This document shows, piece by piece, positions 33,191-42,112 of a stretch of 64,000 bases of DNA; positions within the stretch are counted from its first letter, which is position 1, and every line of letters starts with the position of its first letter. The position numbers were made by a program, and so were the translations under genes. The notes below the pieces were generated by a model. The model did not search any database, had not been told where the DNA came from, and saw only the letters and a list, made by a program, of their open reading frames with translations. The stretch is from Streptomyces sp. NRRL S-37 (GTDB lineage: Bacteria; Actinomycetota; Actinomycetes; Streptomycetales; Streptomycetaceae): positions 62,001-126,000 of the forward strand of contig NZ_JOIZ01000002.1 of the NCBI RefSeq assembly GCF_000721605.1. Reading direction: 5' to 3'.

Positions 33191-34511
33191 TCGTCGTCGC
33201 CAGCGACGTCGGCAGGTCGCCCGCCGAGGCCTCCAGGCCCGCCGTGAGGGCCGGGGTCCAGTTGACCGTGGTCTTCAGGTCCTTGGACGAAGCGGCGTTG
33301 TAGGCGGCGACGAGGTCGGTCACCGTGCCGTTGACGAGGTTGCCGGAGCCCTTGACCGAGCCGGTGCCGTCACCGCTGAGGAGCTTGGCGGCCTTCGCGC
33401 CGGACGGCAGCTTCCAGTAGTTGTTCTCCGCGACGACCTGGGCCTTGGCGCGGGAGTTGATGCTGTACTGCGGCGCGTACCCGTTGAGGGGCGTGACGTC
33501 GTAGTAGTTGTTGTAGATGTGGATCTGGCCGATGCGGGCCAACGGGGCGCGCTGCATGATGCCCTTCCACACGTTGTGGTGGAGGGAGACGCGCAGCTTG
33601 CCGACGCTGTCGGTGTCGCTGCCGCCGATCAGCATCGTCTTGTCGTGGTTGGTGAACTGGTTGCGCGAGACGGTCACCAGGTCGGAACCCTTGGTGATGT
33701 CGAGGGCGCCGTCGTGGATCTGGTACTCGCGGCCGAAGTACTTCGGATTGGCGCTGTCGAAGTGCGGCGCGTCGGTGAACGTGTTGTGGTCCGCCCACAC
33801 GTGGGTCGCACCGCGCAGGGACACCGAGTCGTAGTTGGAGTTCCAGTTGCCGTCGTCGCCGTCGGTCGGGTCCCACTGCGGGAAGCAGTCCTCGGTGGCG
33901 GCGAAGGTCAGGTTGCGGACGATGACGTTGTCCACGTTCTGGATCTGGAGCATGGCCCCGGTGAGGCCCGCGTTCGTGCCGGGCACGCCCACGATCGTCG
34001 TGTTGGCGGGGACCTTGAGGACGATGTTCTTGCCCTGCTTGGCCTGGGCGGCGGCGCGCGCTTTCTCCTGGGTGCCGGAGGGCAGCTTGGAGCGGCCGTA
34101 GGTGGCCGGGTCGTAGGCCTTGAGGTAGGCCGACAGCGAGTAGCCGGTGCCGGAGGCGTAGTCGGCGCAGGTCAGCTTCCTGCCGCTGTCGTCGGTGTTG
34201 GCGTCGATCATGCCGTTGACCTTGATGATGCGGGGCGTGGTGTCGGACACCGAGCCCAGTGCCTTCACGAGCTGCGCGCGGGTGGAGACGGTGAAGGTGT
34301 GGGCGGCGTCGGCCTTCGTGCCGCCGGTGGTGCCCGTACCGGAGGACGCCCAGCCGTCCTTCGCGGCGAGCGTCTGGTGGTACAGGTCGACGGTCCCGGC
34401 GTTGGCGTTCATCACGAAGACACCGGCGCCGGCGCCCGCGGCCACGACGGCCGCGCAGACGACGGCGGCACGACGGGAACGGAGGGACCGGCGGTGGGAA
34501 CGAGCAGCCAC
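33168..34511 (-). CDS. Pectate lyase (polysaccharide lyase family 1)
   Basis: The 447-residue secreted protein has a basic Sec-type signal peptide (RRAAVVCAAVVAAGAGAGVF, about residues 14-33) and a parallel beta-helix with PL1 motifs: NVIVRNLTF, WADHNTF, DGALDITKGSDLVTVSRNQF, and RVSLHHNVWKGIMQRAPLAR, which contains the catalytic arginine region. It should cleave pectate or pectin in plant material by beta-elimination. Its last codons and TGA stop lie at the right end of the IS605 element, so the insertion may have changed the C-terminus. The catalytic domain is complete, so activity is likely kept. Confidence 0.92.
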   Translation of the reverse strand: MAARSHRRSLRSRRAAVVCAAVVAAGAGAGVFVMNANAGTVDLYHQTLAAKDGWASSGTGTTGGTKADAAHTFTVSTRAQLVKALGSVSDTTPRIIKVNGMIDANTDDSGRKLTCADYASGTGYSLSAYLKAYDPATYGRSKLPSGTQEKARAAAQAKQGKNIVLKVPANTTIVGVPGTNAGLTGAMLQIQNVDNVIVRNLTFAATEDCFPQWDPTDGDDGNWNSNYDSVSLRGATHVWADHNTFTDAPHFDSANPKYFGREYQIHDGALDITKGSDLVTVSRNQFTNHDKTMLIGGSDTDSVGKLRVSLHHNVWKGIMQRAPLARIGQIHIYNNYYDVTPLNGYAPQYSINSRAKAQVVAENNYWKLPSGAKAAKLLSGDGTGSVKGSGNLVNGTVTDLVAAYNAASSKDLKTTVNWTPALTAGLEASAGDLPTSLATTTGAGVLN

Positions 34512-34618
34512 GAGGCTTCCTTACGGGGGAGGAGCGGGGTTACGTCCTGTCAGTGGCCGCCGTCCGGCGAAGGGTTGCCGCGTGCGGAGATTTTTTCCCC
34601 GTCTTTCCCTCGTCATCG

Positions 34619-34713
34619 GATCCTGGGCGTCGCCGTTGAGCGGGAAGGCGTTGGTCCGCCGACGCCGGGTTCGTCGGCGAGGAGCATGACGATGCGGTCC
34701 ACGCCGGGCGCGC
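34619..34713 (-). pseudogene. Decayed 3' fragment of aspS
   Basis: About 95 bp align, on the same strand, with the motif-3 region of aspS at 37406-37502. I estimate roughly 85% identity. The fragment encodes [14 protein letters not shown], and then a 1-bp deletion shifts the frame before FPLNGDAQD. Nothing of the rest of aspS is present. The other bases of the 363-bp gap 34512-34874 hold the pel promoter region and a terminator hairpin, and no further gene that I can see. Confidence 0.75.
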
Positions 34714-34767
34714 CCCTCTCCCCACGTATCGGAGGGGAGCCGGCCGCGTAACACGCTCGCTACAGCC

Positions 34768-34804
34768 GGGGCCCGGGAGAGGACAAGATCTTCTCCCGGG
34801 CCCC
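34768..34804 (+). terminator. Strong hairpin with T-rich tail, without an obvious upstream gene
   Basis: A perfect 13-bp stem (GGGGCCCGGGAGA) encloses an 11-nt loop and is followed by GCCTTTTG on the plus strand. No intact plus-strand gene precedes it, so it may be left over from a deleted gene or shield the PH-domain gene from read-through. Confidence 0.6.
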
Positions 34805-34874
34805 GCCTTTTGCGAAGATCATGTGAAGACGGCCGAGATCCGGCCGTCGTCACTCACATGGGGGACTCGCTCCG

Positions 34875-35240
34875 ATGGCACTCTTCGGCAACGCGCACAC
34901 CGTCGACCCGGCCCAGGCGCAGCAGGACTACGCCCGCCTGCTGGGCCACGGCGAGCAGGTGCACGCCGCGTTCCTGCTGATCCGCGACACCATCCTGTTC
35001 ACCGACCGCCGCCTGATCATGGTCGACAAGCAGGGCATCACCGGCAAGAAGGTGGAGTACCACTCCGTCCCGTACCGCAGCATCACCCACTTCGCGGTGG
35101 AGACGGCCGGCACCTTCGACCTCGACGCCGAGCTGAAGATCTGGATATCCGGTTCCCCGACCCCCCTCCAGAAGACCTTCACCAAGGGCGTCGACATCTA
35201 CGAGGTCCAGGCGATCCTCACCCAGTTCGTGGCGCGGTAG
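34875..35240 (+). CDS. PH-like domain protein (bPH_1/DUF1696 type)
   Basis: The 121-residue protein is a single bacterial pleckstrin-homology-like domain: EQVHAAFLLIRDTILFTDRRLIMVDKQ, GKKVEYHSVPYRSITHFAVETAGTFDLDAELKIWIS and a final helix DIYEVQAILTQFV. These soluble domains form oligomers; their cellular role is poorly known. It has no transmembrane segment. A perfect 24-bp palindrome follows the gene, before the glycosyltransferase. Confidence 0.85.
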   Translation: MALFGNAHTVDPAQAQQDYARLLGHGEQVHAAFLLIRDTILFTDRRLIMVDKQGITGKKVEYHSVPYRSITHFAVETAGTFDLDAELKIWISGSPTPLQKTFTKGVDIYEVQAILTQFVAR

Positions 35241-35276
35241 CCGCCCGCACGACGCGCGCCGGCGGGCCCGGGAACC

Positions 35277-35300
35277 ACCGTGTCCGGGCCCGGACACGGT
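35277..35300. repeat. Perfect 24-bp palindrome without loop
   Basis: ACCGTGTCCGGG is followed directly by its reverse complement, 37 bp after the PH-domain gene and 19 bp before the glycosyltransferase start. It could act as a terminator hairpin or a protein-binding site overlapping the promoter of the next gene. Confidence 0.7.
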
Positions 35301-35318
35301 GCGGGTAAGGTCCGGAGG

Positions 35319-37253
35319 ATGCCAGGACTCAAGGTCAGCGTCATCGTTCCCGTCTACAACACCGGCCAGTACGTCGACGAGTGCGCGCCGTCGCTGCTCG
35401 GACAGAGCCTGCCGGCCGACGAGTACGAGGTGATCTACGTCGACGACGGGTCGACGGACGACACGCCGGCCCGGCTGGAGAAGATCGCGGCAGGACACCC
35501 GAACGTCCAGGTGCACACCCGGCCCAACTCGGGCTGGCCGGGCGCGCCGCGCAACTTCGGCATGCGGCACGCCAAGGGCGAGTACGTGCAGTTCGTCGAC
35601 CACGACGACAAGCTCGGGACCGAGGCGCTGGAGCGGCTGTACGCGCACGCCAAGCGCAACGACGCCGACGTGGTGATCGGCAAGATGTCCAGCACGATGG
35701 TCCGCCCCCGGCGGCTGTTCCGGCACACGGTGGACGCCTGCACCATCGAGAACGACGAGCTGATGCAGAGCCTGTCGCCGCACAAGATGTTCCGGCGGGC
35801 CTTCGTCGAGGAGCACGGGCTGCGGTTCCCGGAGGGGCCGTGGATCCTGGAGGACCTGGCCTTCGTCACCGCCGCCTACCTGAAGGCGGAACGTATCTCG
35901 GTCCTCGCCGACTACCCCTGCTACTACTGGATGAAGCGGGACGACGGCGGCAACAACACCCGGCACCGGTTCAACCCGCGGCACGGGTTCTGGCCCAACT
36001 GCCGCACGATCGTCCGGCAGATCAAGGACGGCACCACCCCCTCCGACGACATCGACGCGCTGCAGAACCGGCTGCTGCACCGCCTGTACCACGTGGAGAT
36101 CCTCTCCAGGGCCCGGGAGCCCGAGATCCTGCGCGAGGACCGGGCCGAGCAGCTGCCGCGCTTCGAGGCGGCCCGCGCGGTGGCGCTGGAGGAGTTCCCG
36201 CCGGCCGTGCGGGAGGGGCTGCCCGGGGTGTCGCGGGTCCGCGCCGAACTGCTGGAGAGCGGTGACTTCGACGGGGCGCGGGCGTTCGCCGAGCGTGTCG
36301 GCGCGGTGAAGGCGCGCGGCGTGGCCGGCCCGCTGCGGTGGGAGGACGGCTGCCTGGCCGCCGACATCACGCTGGACCTGCTGCGCGGGGACGGCGAGCC
36401 GCTGGTCCTGGTCGAGCGGGACGGCAGGTGGTGGCTGGACCCGGAGCTGCTGGACGGCGTGCCGGGTGCCGGGGACGGGTACGAGGTGCGCGATCCGTTC
36501 CGGCTGGCGTACGCGGAGATCGTGGTCAAGGACCGGGACCGGGAGGACTGGTGGTACCCGGAGGGCGACCTGGAGGTCCGGCTCGAACCGGCCGGCGACG
36601 GACGGTCCCGGCCGGTCGCGTCCGGGCGGCTGCGCATCGACCCGGAGCGGCTGTCCGGCGGCGGGCCCCTGGGGCGCGGGGTGTACGACGTGTGGGCGTT
36701 CGTCCAGCTGCTGGGCGTCGACCGGATGGTCCGGGTGACCGGTGACGGCGCCCCGGGCAGCCCGGCTGCGGGCCCGGCGCTGACCGGGGGGCGGCTCGCG
36801 CTGCCGTACTGGACGGCCGGCGGCCAGCTCGCCCTCGACCTGGACCAGCGGCAGCGCCGGTTCGGCCCCGACACGGCCGGGCCCGCCGCCGCCAACGACG
36901 CGCGTGCCGGACGGTCGCTGCCGCTGCCGTACGTGACGGCGGCGTCCGGCGGCCGGGTGCGCGTCAAGGCCGCGGTGTCCGCGCTGACGGTGACCGCCGA
37001 GCTGGTCCCCTCCGCCGACGGGACGGCGGTGCGGCTGCGCCTGCCCGACCGCCTCGGCCTCGCGGACGGACGCCACCCGGTCACCTTCCCGAAGGCGGAC
37101 GCCCCGGTCGCGTACGCCGTCGTCGTCGACGGGGAGCTGCTGCGGCTGGAGGGCCCGGCCTACGCGGCCGGCACCGGGCGCCGGCTCCTCGACGCGGTCG
37201 CGGGCAACCGCCGGGCCCGGCGCGTACGGAACCGGCTGGGCCGGCGGCCCTGA
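35319..37253 (+). CDS. Family 2 glycosyltransferase with C-terminal extension
   Basis: The 644-residue protein begins with a GT-A glycosyltransferase domain (about 1-230): VSVIVPVYNTGQYVDEC, VIYVDDGSTDDTPARL (nucleotide binding), FVDHDDKLG (metal-binding DxD-like) and WILEDLAF. The C-terminal 350 residues are beta-rich and resemble the linker and trimer regions of wall-teichoic-acid glycosyltransferases such as TarS/TarP. It has no membrane segment. It may decorate a teichoic acid or another surface polymer, and the donor sugar is unknown. The ATG is close behind CCGGAGG, with AAGG further upstream. Confidence 0.82.
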   Translation: MPGLKVSVIVPVYNTGQYVDECAPSLLGQSLPADEYEVIYVDDGSTDDTPARLEKIAAGHPNVQVHTRPNSGWPGAPRNFGMRHAKGEYVQFVDHDDKLGTEALERLYAHAKRNDADVVIGKMSSTMVRPRRLFRHTVDACTIENDELMQSLSPHKMFRRAFVEEHGLRFPEGPWILEDLAFVTAAYLKAERISVLADYPCYYWMKRDDGGNNTRHRFNPRHGFWPNCRTIVRQIKDGTTPSDDIDALQNRLLHRLYHVEILSRAREPEILREDRAEQLPRFEAARAVALEEFPPAVREGLPGVSRVRAELLESGDFDGARAFAERVGAVKARGVAGPLRWEDGCLAADITLDLLRGDGEPLVLVERDGRWWLDPELLDGVPGAGDGYEVRDPFRLAYAEIVVKDRDREDWWYPEGDLEVRLEPAGDGRSRPVASGRLRIDPERLSGGGPLGRGVYDVWAFVQLLGVDRMVRVTGDGAPGSPAAGPALTGGRLALPYWTAGGQLALDLDQRQRRFGPDTAGPAAANDARAGRSLPLPYVTAASGGRVRVKAAVSALTVTAELVPSADGTAVRLRLPDRLGLADGRHPVTFPKADAPVAYAVVVDGELLRLEGPAYAAGTGRRLLDAVAGNRRARRVRNRLGRRP

Positions 37254-37270
37254 CCCCGCCCGGCCGCGCG

Positions 37271-37318
37271 CACGGCGAAGGGCCCGGAACCGGTGCCGGT
37301 TCCGGGCCCTTCGCCGTG
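37271..37318. terminator. Very strong bidirectional terminator
   Basis: A perfect 23-bp stem with a minimal loop lies between the convergent glycosyltransferase and aspS genes (stops at 37253 and 37326). Its core is GGGCCCGGAACCGG. Confidence 0.9.
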
Positions 37319-37325
37319 GCCGGGG

Positions 37326-39089
37326 TTACTTCGGCTGGGGCTTGCGCACCGTCAGGTGCAGCTCCTTCAGCCGGGCCTCCTCCAGCTCCGTCGGCGCGCC
37401 CATCATCAGGTCCTGGGCGTTGCCGTTGAGCGGGAAGGCGATGGTCTCGCGGATGTTGGGCTCGTCGGCCAGCAGCATGACGATGCGGTCCACGCCGGGC
37501 GCGATGCCGCCGTGCGGCGGGGCGCCGAAGCGGAACGCGCGGAGCATGCCGGCGAACTTCTCCTCGACGGTCTCGCGGTCGTAGCCCGCGATCTCGAACG
37601 CCTTGAGCATGATCTCCGGCTCGTGGTTCCGGATCGCGCCCGAGGACAGCTCGACACCGTTGCAGACGATGTCGTACTGCCAGCCGAGAATGTCCAGCGG
37701 GTCCTGGGTCTCCAGGGCCTCCAGGCCGCCCTGCGGCATCGAGAACGGGTTGTGCGAGAAGTCGATCGCGCCGGTCTCCTCGTCCTTCTCGTACATCGGG
37801 AAGTCGACGATCCAGCAGAAGCGGAAGACGTTCTCCTCGAACTGGCCGGCGCGCTTGGCGGCCTCGACCCGCACCGCGCCCATGATCTTGGAGACCTCGT
37901 CGAACTCGCCCGCGCCGAAGAACACCGCGTGGCCGGGGGCCAGGGAGAGCCGCTTGGTCAGCTCCGCGACGTTCTCCTCGGTGAGGAACTTCGCGATCGG
38001 GCCGCTCAGCGCGCCGTCCTCGCCGACGCGCACCCAGGCCAGGCCCTTCGCGCCCTGGGAGACCGCGTAGTCGCCGAGCTGGTCGAAGAACTTGCGGGGC
38101 TGGCCGGAGACGTCCGGCACCGCGAGGGCGCGTACGTGCTTGCCGGCGAAGGCCTTGAACTCCGAGCCCTCGAAGACGTCGGTGACGTCGACGAGCTCCA
38201 GCTTGGCGCGCAGGTCCGGCTTGTCGGAGCCGTACTTCAGCATCGCCTCGCGGAACGGGATCCGTGGGAACGGGGACGTCACGTGACGGCCGTTGCCGAA
38301 CTCCTCGAACAGCTCGGTCATGAGCTTCTCGATCGGCTGGAAGACGTCCTCCTGCTCGACGAAGCTCATCTCCACGTCGAGCTGGTAGAACTCGCCCGGC
38401 GAGCGGTCCGCGCGGGCGTCCTCGTCACGGAAGCAGGGCGCGATCTGGAAGTACCGGTCGAAGCCGGAGATCATCAGCAGCTGCTTGAACTGCTGGGGGG
38501 CCTGGGGGAGGGCGTAGAACCTGCCCGGGTTCAGGCGGGAGGGGACCACGAAGTCGCGGGCACCCTCCGGGGAGGTGGCGCTCAGGATCGGCGTCGCCAT
38601 CTCGTTGAAGCCCAGCGCGGTCATCTTGTGGCGGATCGCCGAGATGACCTGCGTACGCAGCATGATGTTGCGGTGCATGCGCTCGCGGCGCAGGTCCAGG
38701 AAGCGGTACTCCAGGCGCCGCTCCTCGTTGACGCCGTCCTCGGTGTTGATCGTGAAGGGGAGCGGGGCGGCGGCGCCCAGCACCTCGACCACGGAGACCT
38801 CGACCTCGACCTCACCGGTCGGCAGCTCGGAGTTGATGTTCTCCGCGCCGCGCGAGACGACCTTGCCGTCGACGCGGACCACGGTCTCCTTGGAGAGCTT
38901 GTCCAGCGCGTCGTACGCCTCGGCGCCCGGCCGGGCCACGAGCTGCGTGATGCCGTGGTGATCGCGCAGATCGATGAAGAGGATGCCGCCCAGGTCGCGC
39001 CGATTGTGCAGCCAGCCACTCAGCCGGACGTCGGTGCCGACGTCAGAGGCGCGGAGCTCGCCGCAGGTGTGGGACCTGTACCGATGCAT
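37326..39089 (-). CDS. aspS: Aspartyl-tRNA synthetase
   Basis: The 587-residue class IIb enzyme charges tRNA-Asp. It has an N-terminal OB-fold anticodon domain ([26 protein letters not shown]), catalytic motif 2 in [20 protein letters not shown], the bacterial GAD insert in the middle, and motif 3 in [17 protein letters not shown]. Length and insert fit the bacterial type. Whether it also makes Asp-tRNA-Asn, the non-discriminating form, cannot be decided by eye. A parS site lies 36 bp upstream of the ATG, and a decayed copy of its 3' end is at 34619-34713. Confidence 0.97.
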   Translation of the reverse strand: MHRYRSHTCGELRASDVGTDVRLSGWLHNRRDLGGILFIDLRDHHGITQLVARPGAEAYDALDKLSKETVVRVDGKVVSRGAENINSELPTGEVEVEVSVVEVLGAAAPLPFTINTEDGVNEERRLEYRFLDLRRERMHRNIMLRTQVISAIRHKMTALGFNEMATPILSATSPEGARDFVVPSRLNPGRFYALPQAPQQFKQLLMISGFDRYFQIAPCFRDEDARADRSPGEFYQLDVEMSFVEQEDVFQPIEKLMTELFEEFGNGRHVTSPFPRIPFREAMLKYGSDKPDLRAKLELVDVTDVFEGSEFKAFAGKHVRALAVPDVSGQPRKFFDQLGDYAVSQGAKGLAWVRVGEDGALSGPIAKFLTEENVAELTKRLSLAPGHAVFFGAGEFDEVSKIMGAVRVEAAKRAGQFEENVFRFCWIVDFPMYEKDEETGAIDFSHNPFSMPQGGLEALETQDPLDILGWQYDIVCNGVELSSGAIRNHEPEIMLKAFEIAGYDRETVEEKFAGMLRAFRFGAPPHGGIAPGVDRIVMLLADEPNIRETIAFPLNGNAQDLMMGAPTELEEARLKELHLTVRKPQPK

Positions 39090-39124
39090 CGTCGTTCATC
39101 CAGCCTTCGCGGATCGGGGTCGTT

Positions 39125-39138
39125 GTTTCACGTGAAAC
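39125..39138. other. parS chromosome-partitioning site
   Basis: GTTTCACGTGAAAC is an exact match to the 14-bp parS palindrome to which ParB binds in Streptomyces. It lies in the 145-bp divergent region between aspS and the SpoIIE gene. In S. coelicolor parS sites cluster around oriC, which fits the core genes here. Confidence 0.92.
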
Positions 39139-39234
39139 TCCCCCCAAGCCTACCGGCCGGGCCGAGATCGCTTCTCCGTCATTACCGTCCGGACACAGTG
39201 GCAGCTTTCCGGATCCTCTCCATAAAGTGGTGCA

Positions 39235-41385
39235 ATGCGCACTGGTGAGCCCCTGCCCGCCCTGGGAGACGTCCTCGCCGCCCTCGACACCGGTCTGTGG
39301 CACTGGGACACCGCGTCCGGGCTGGTCACGGTCGACGCCGTGGCGGCACGGCTGCTCGGACTCCCCGCCGAACAGGTCACCCTCACGGAGGCCCAGATCC
39401 GGTCCCGGCTGCACCCCGTCGACTGGAACGAGATCACCGGAGTGATCCAGCTCGCCGTCGTCGAGGGCACCCTCGCCGAGGTGCGCATCCGGATCATGGA
39501 CGACCAGAACCGGGTCGTCCGGGTGGTGCGCAGCCGCTCCAAGCCCTCCTTCGACCGCGCCCGCAAGGCGTACGTCCTGACCGGCAGCCTCCAGGAGGTC
39601 ACCGAGCCCGCCCCGGGCACACCCGCCGGGCGCAGCGCGGTCACCGGCGACTGGCGGCGCTCCCGGGAGGCGTTCCTGCTGGACGCGGGCCGGGCGCTGG
39701 CGGAGGCACGGTCGACGCAGGAGGTGCTGCGCGTCGCGGCCAACCTGTCGATGCCGGGATTCTCACCGGACGGACTGGCCGTGTTCGGCGTCGAGGGCGA
39801 CCGGCTCACGATCATCGGCCACCACGGCCACGAGGCCGGCGACGACAACCCGTTCGCGTACATGCCGCTGGACACGGACTACCCGGCCGCCGAGGTGGTG
39901 CGCACGGGCCGCGCGGTCTACCTCTCCTCCCCGGAGCAGTACAAGGCCCGCTACCCGCTCACCTGGCCGCTCGCCCGGCGCTTCGGCCGCCAGTCCTGGG
40001 CCTTCCTGCCGCTGACCGCGTCCGGCCGCACGATGGGCGCCTGGCTGGCGGCCTTCGCCTACCCGGTCGCGTTCACCCCCGACGAGCGTTCCGTCCTGAC
40101 CACGGTCGCCCGGATGCTGGCCCAGGCGCTGTCCCGGGCGGGCACGGCCGAGAACCAGCGGGAACTGAGCGAGGGCCTGCAGCGCACGATGCTGCCCGAG
40201 CTCGGCCGGGGTATCCCGGGCATGAGCGTCTCCGCCCGCTACATCCCCACCGGCGGCGGGCTCCAGGTCGGCGGCGACTGGTACGACATCATCCCGCTGC
40301 CCGGGGGCACCTCCCGGACGACGTCCGGGGGAGGACGGTTCGCGATGGTCATCGGGGACGTCCAGGGCCATGACGTACGGGCGGCCGGGCTGATGGGCCA
40401 GTTGCGGACGGCCCTGCGGGCCTACGCCTCCGAGGGGCACCGCCCCGACGCCGTGCTCTCCCGCGCCTCCCGCTTCCTGCACGGGATCAACGAGGCGGAC
40501 CCGGTGGAGCTGCGCTTCGCGACCTGCCTGTACGTCGAGGTCGACCCGGCGACCGGCGTACTGGAGGTGGCCCGCGCCGGGCACCCGGACCCGGTGATCC
40601 GTATGGCCGACGGCACGGTGCTGGCCCGGCCGACGGCGGGCGGGCTGCCGCTGGGCGTCGCCCCGGACGCCGACTACCCCACCACCCGGCTCGTCCTGGA
40701 GTCCGGCGAGACCATGCTGATCTGCACGGACGGGCTGATCGAGACCGGCGGCCACGACCTGGGGACCGGCTGGCAGCGGCTGCGCGGCATCCTCGAGGAG
40801 CACAAGGGCACCCAGGAGGAACTGGCCGACGCCCTGGTGCAGGCGGTGCACGGCCCCTCCTCCCACCACACCACCGGCCCGCTCGCCGACCGCCGCGAGG
40901 ACGACATCGCCCTGATGCTGCTGTCCCGGGAGGGCGAGGGCTGCGGCTGCGGCACGGGGCCGGACACGGTGGATCAGCCGGTGCGCCGCACGGCGCTGAC
41001 GGTGGCGCAGACCGAGCCCGAGCGGGTCTCGGTGGCCCGCCGGCAACTGCGCGAACTCCTCCACGACTGGTCCTCGCCGGACCAGGTGGACTCGGCGGTG
41101 CTGCTGCTGTCGGAGATGCTCACCAACGTCCTCGTGCACACCGACGCCGACGCGCTGCTGCTCGCCGAGGTCACCGTCGGCGGCGACGGCCGCCGGATGC
41201 GCGTCGAGGTCACCGACGCCGGCGACGACCTGCCGCACATGCGCCGGCCGGGCGAGCTGGCGTCCTCCGGACGCGGCCTGCTCCTGATCGAACTCCTCGC
41301 CCACGCCTGGGGCGTCGACCCGCGCGGCAGGGGCAAGAGCATCTGGTTCGAGCTGTACGAGAAGGACGGGACCGGTCCGCGCTGA
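39235..41385 (+). CDS. PAS-GAF-SpoIIE phosphatase-HATPase multidomain regulator
   Basis: The 716-residue cytoplasmic protein combines a PAS-like sensor (about 1-120), a GAF domain (about 145-305), a PP2C SpoIIE phosphatase (about 320-565: GGDWYDIIPL, VIGDVQGHD, GHPDPV, CTDGLIETG, DDIALMLL) and a C-terminal RsbW-like HATPase (about 585-710: LSEMLTNVLVHT, VTDAGDDLP, GRGLLLIELL). One protein therefore carries both the phosphatase and kinase-like activities used in partner switching of anti-sigma factors. Such proteins are numerous in Streptomyces. The signal and target sigma factor are unknown. Confidence 0.92.
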   Translation: MRTGEPLPALGDVLAALDTGLWHWDTASGLVTVDAVAARLLGLPAEQVTLTEAQIRSRLHPVDWNEITGVIQLAVVEGTLAEVRIRIMDDQNRVVRVVRSRSKPSFDRARKAYVLTGSLQEVTEPAPGTPAGRSAVTGDWRRSREAFLLDAGRALAEARSTQEVLRVAANLSMPGFSPDGLAVFGVEGDRLTIIGHHGHEAGDDNPFAYMPLDTDYPAAEVVRTGRAVYLSSPEQYKARYPLTWPLARRFGRQSWAFLPLTASGRTMGAWLAAFAYPVAFTPDERSVLTTVARMLAQALSRAGTAENQRELSEGLQRTMLPELGRGIPGMSVSARYIPTGGGLQVGGDWYDIIPLPGGTSRTTSGGGRFAMVIGDVQGHDVRAAGLMGQLRTALRAYASEGHRPDAVLSRASRFLHGINEADPVELRFATCLYVEVDPATGVLEVARAGHPDPVIRMADGTVLARPTAGGLPLGVAPDADYPTTRLVLESGETMLICTDGLIETGGHDLGTGWQRLRGILEEHKGTQEELADALVQAVHGPSSHHTTGPLADRREDDIALMLLSREGEGCGCGTGPDTVDQPVRRTALTVAQTEPERVSVARRQLRELLHDWSSPDQVDSAVLLLSEMLTNVLVHTDADALLLAEVTVGGDGRRMRVEVTDAGDDLPHMRRPGELASSGRGLLLIELLAHAWGVDPRGRGKSIWFELYEKDGTGPR

Positions 41386-41392
41386 ACTCCCC

Positions 41393-42022
41393 TCAGCGCG
41401 CGAGGGGATTGCCGTGCCCGGGCAGCCGGCCGCCCGGCACGTACCGCACCCGTCCGTTCGGCTCGGTCACCGGTGCCAGCCCGGCCGCCCGCAGCACGGC
41501 GGTCTGCTTCTCCCGGTAGCGCCGGTTGACGATGAACCCCACGGGCAGGAGGGCCATCAGCACGGCCCAGACGGCACCGACGACGACAAGCCCGGTGGTG
41601 TGCGCGCCGACCTTGACGGCGATGGCCAGGGCCAGCACGGTGAAGACGCCGCCCGACAGCGCCACCTTCTGCTTCTCGGTGTACCGAGTGGCGAGGTCGT
41701 AGCCGATGCGGGCCTTGAGCAGCTCGAACTCCTCGGGCGCGGGGCGCGGCAGCTCACCGCCGTCGGCGGCCCTCGGGTACCGCGCCCGGTTCCGCGCGGC
41801 CCGCTCCCGGGCCTCGGGAGTGGGATCGGGCACGAGCAGCATCGTGAGCCCCTTGCCCTGGGCCCCGCCCCCCTGCCGTACGTCCGCGTACTCGTATCCG
41901 AACTGCTGGGCGAAGGAGGCGAGCCGTGCGAGCTTCTTCATGGAGCCCATGGCGCTGACGACCCGTACGGGCTCCCCGCTCTCCATCTGCCGCAGCATCT
42001 TCCGTATCCGGCGCTCACCCAT
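41393..42022 (-). CDS. Hypothetical membrane protein
   Basis: This 209-residue protein has a soluble N-terminal part of about 115 residues (MGERRIRKMLRQMESGEPVR..., KLARLASFAQQFGYEYADV), two transmembrane helices (about 126-142 and 146-167) and a short basic tail. I do not recognise the family. The stop is 8 bp from that of the convergent SpoIIE gene. Confidence 0.7.
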   Translation of the reverse strand: MGERRIRKMLRQMESGEPVRVVSAMGSMKKLARLASFAQQFGYEYADVRQGGGAQGKGLTMLLVPDPTPEARERAARNRARYPRAADGGELPRPAPEEFELLKARIGYDLATRYTEKQKVALSGGVFTVLALAIAVKVGAHTTGLVVVGAVWAVLMALLPVGFIVNRRYREKQTAVLRAAGLAPVTEPNGRVRYVPGGRLPGHGNPLAR

Positions 42023-42112
42023 CGGTTCCCAGCCCCTTCCTCGACGATCCGGCCGCGTACGGACATCATCGGTCCGTACGCGGCCGGGTTCACTGCCGGA
42101 GCCGGGCAGTCT

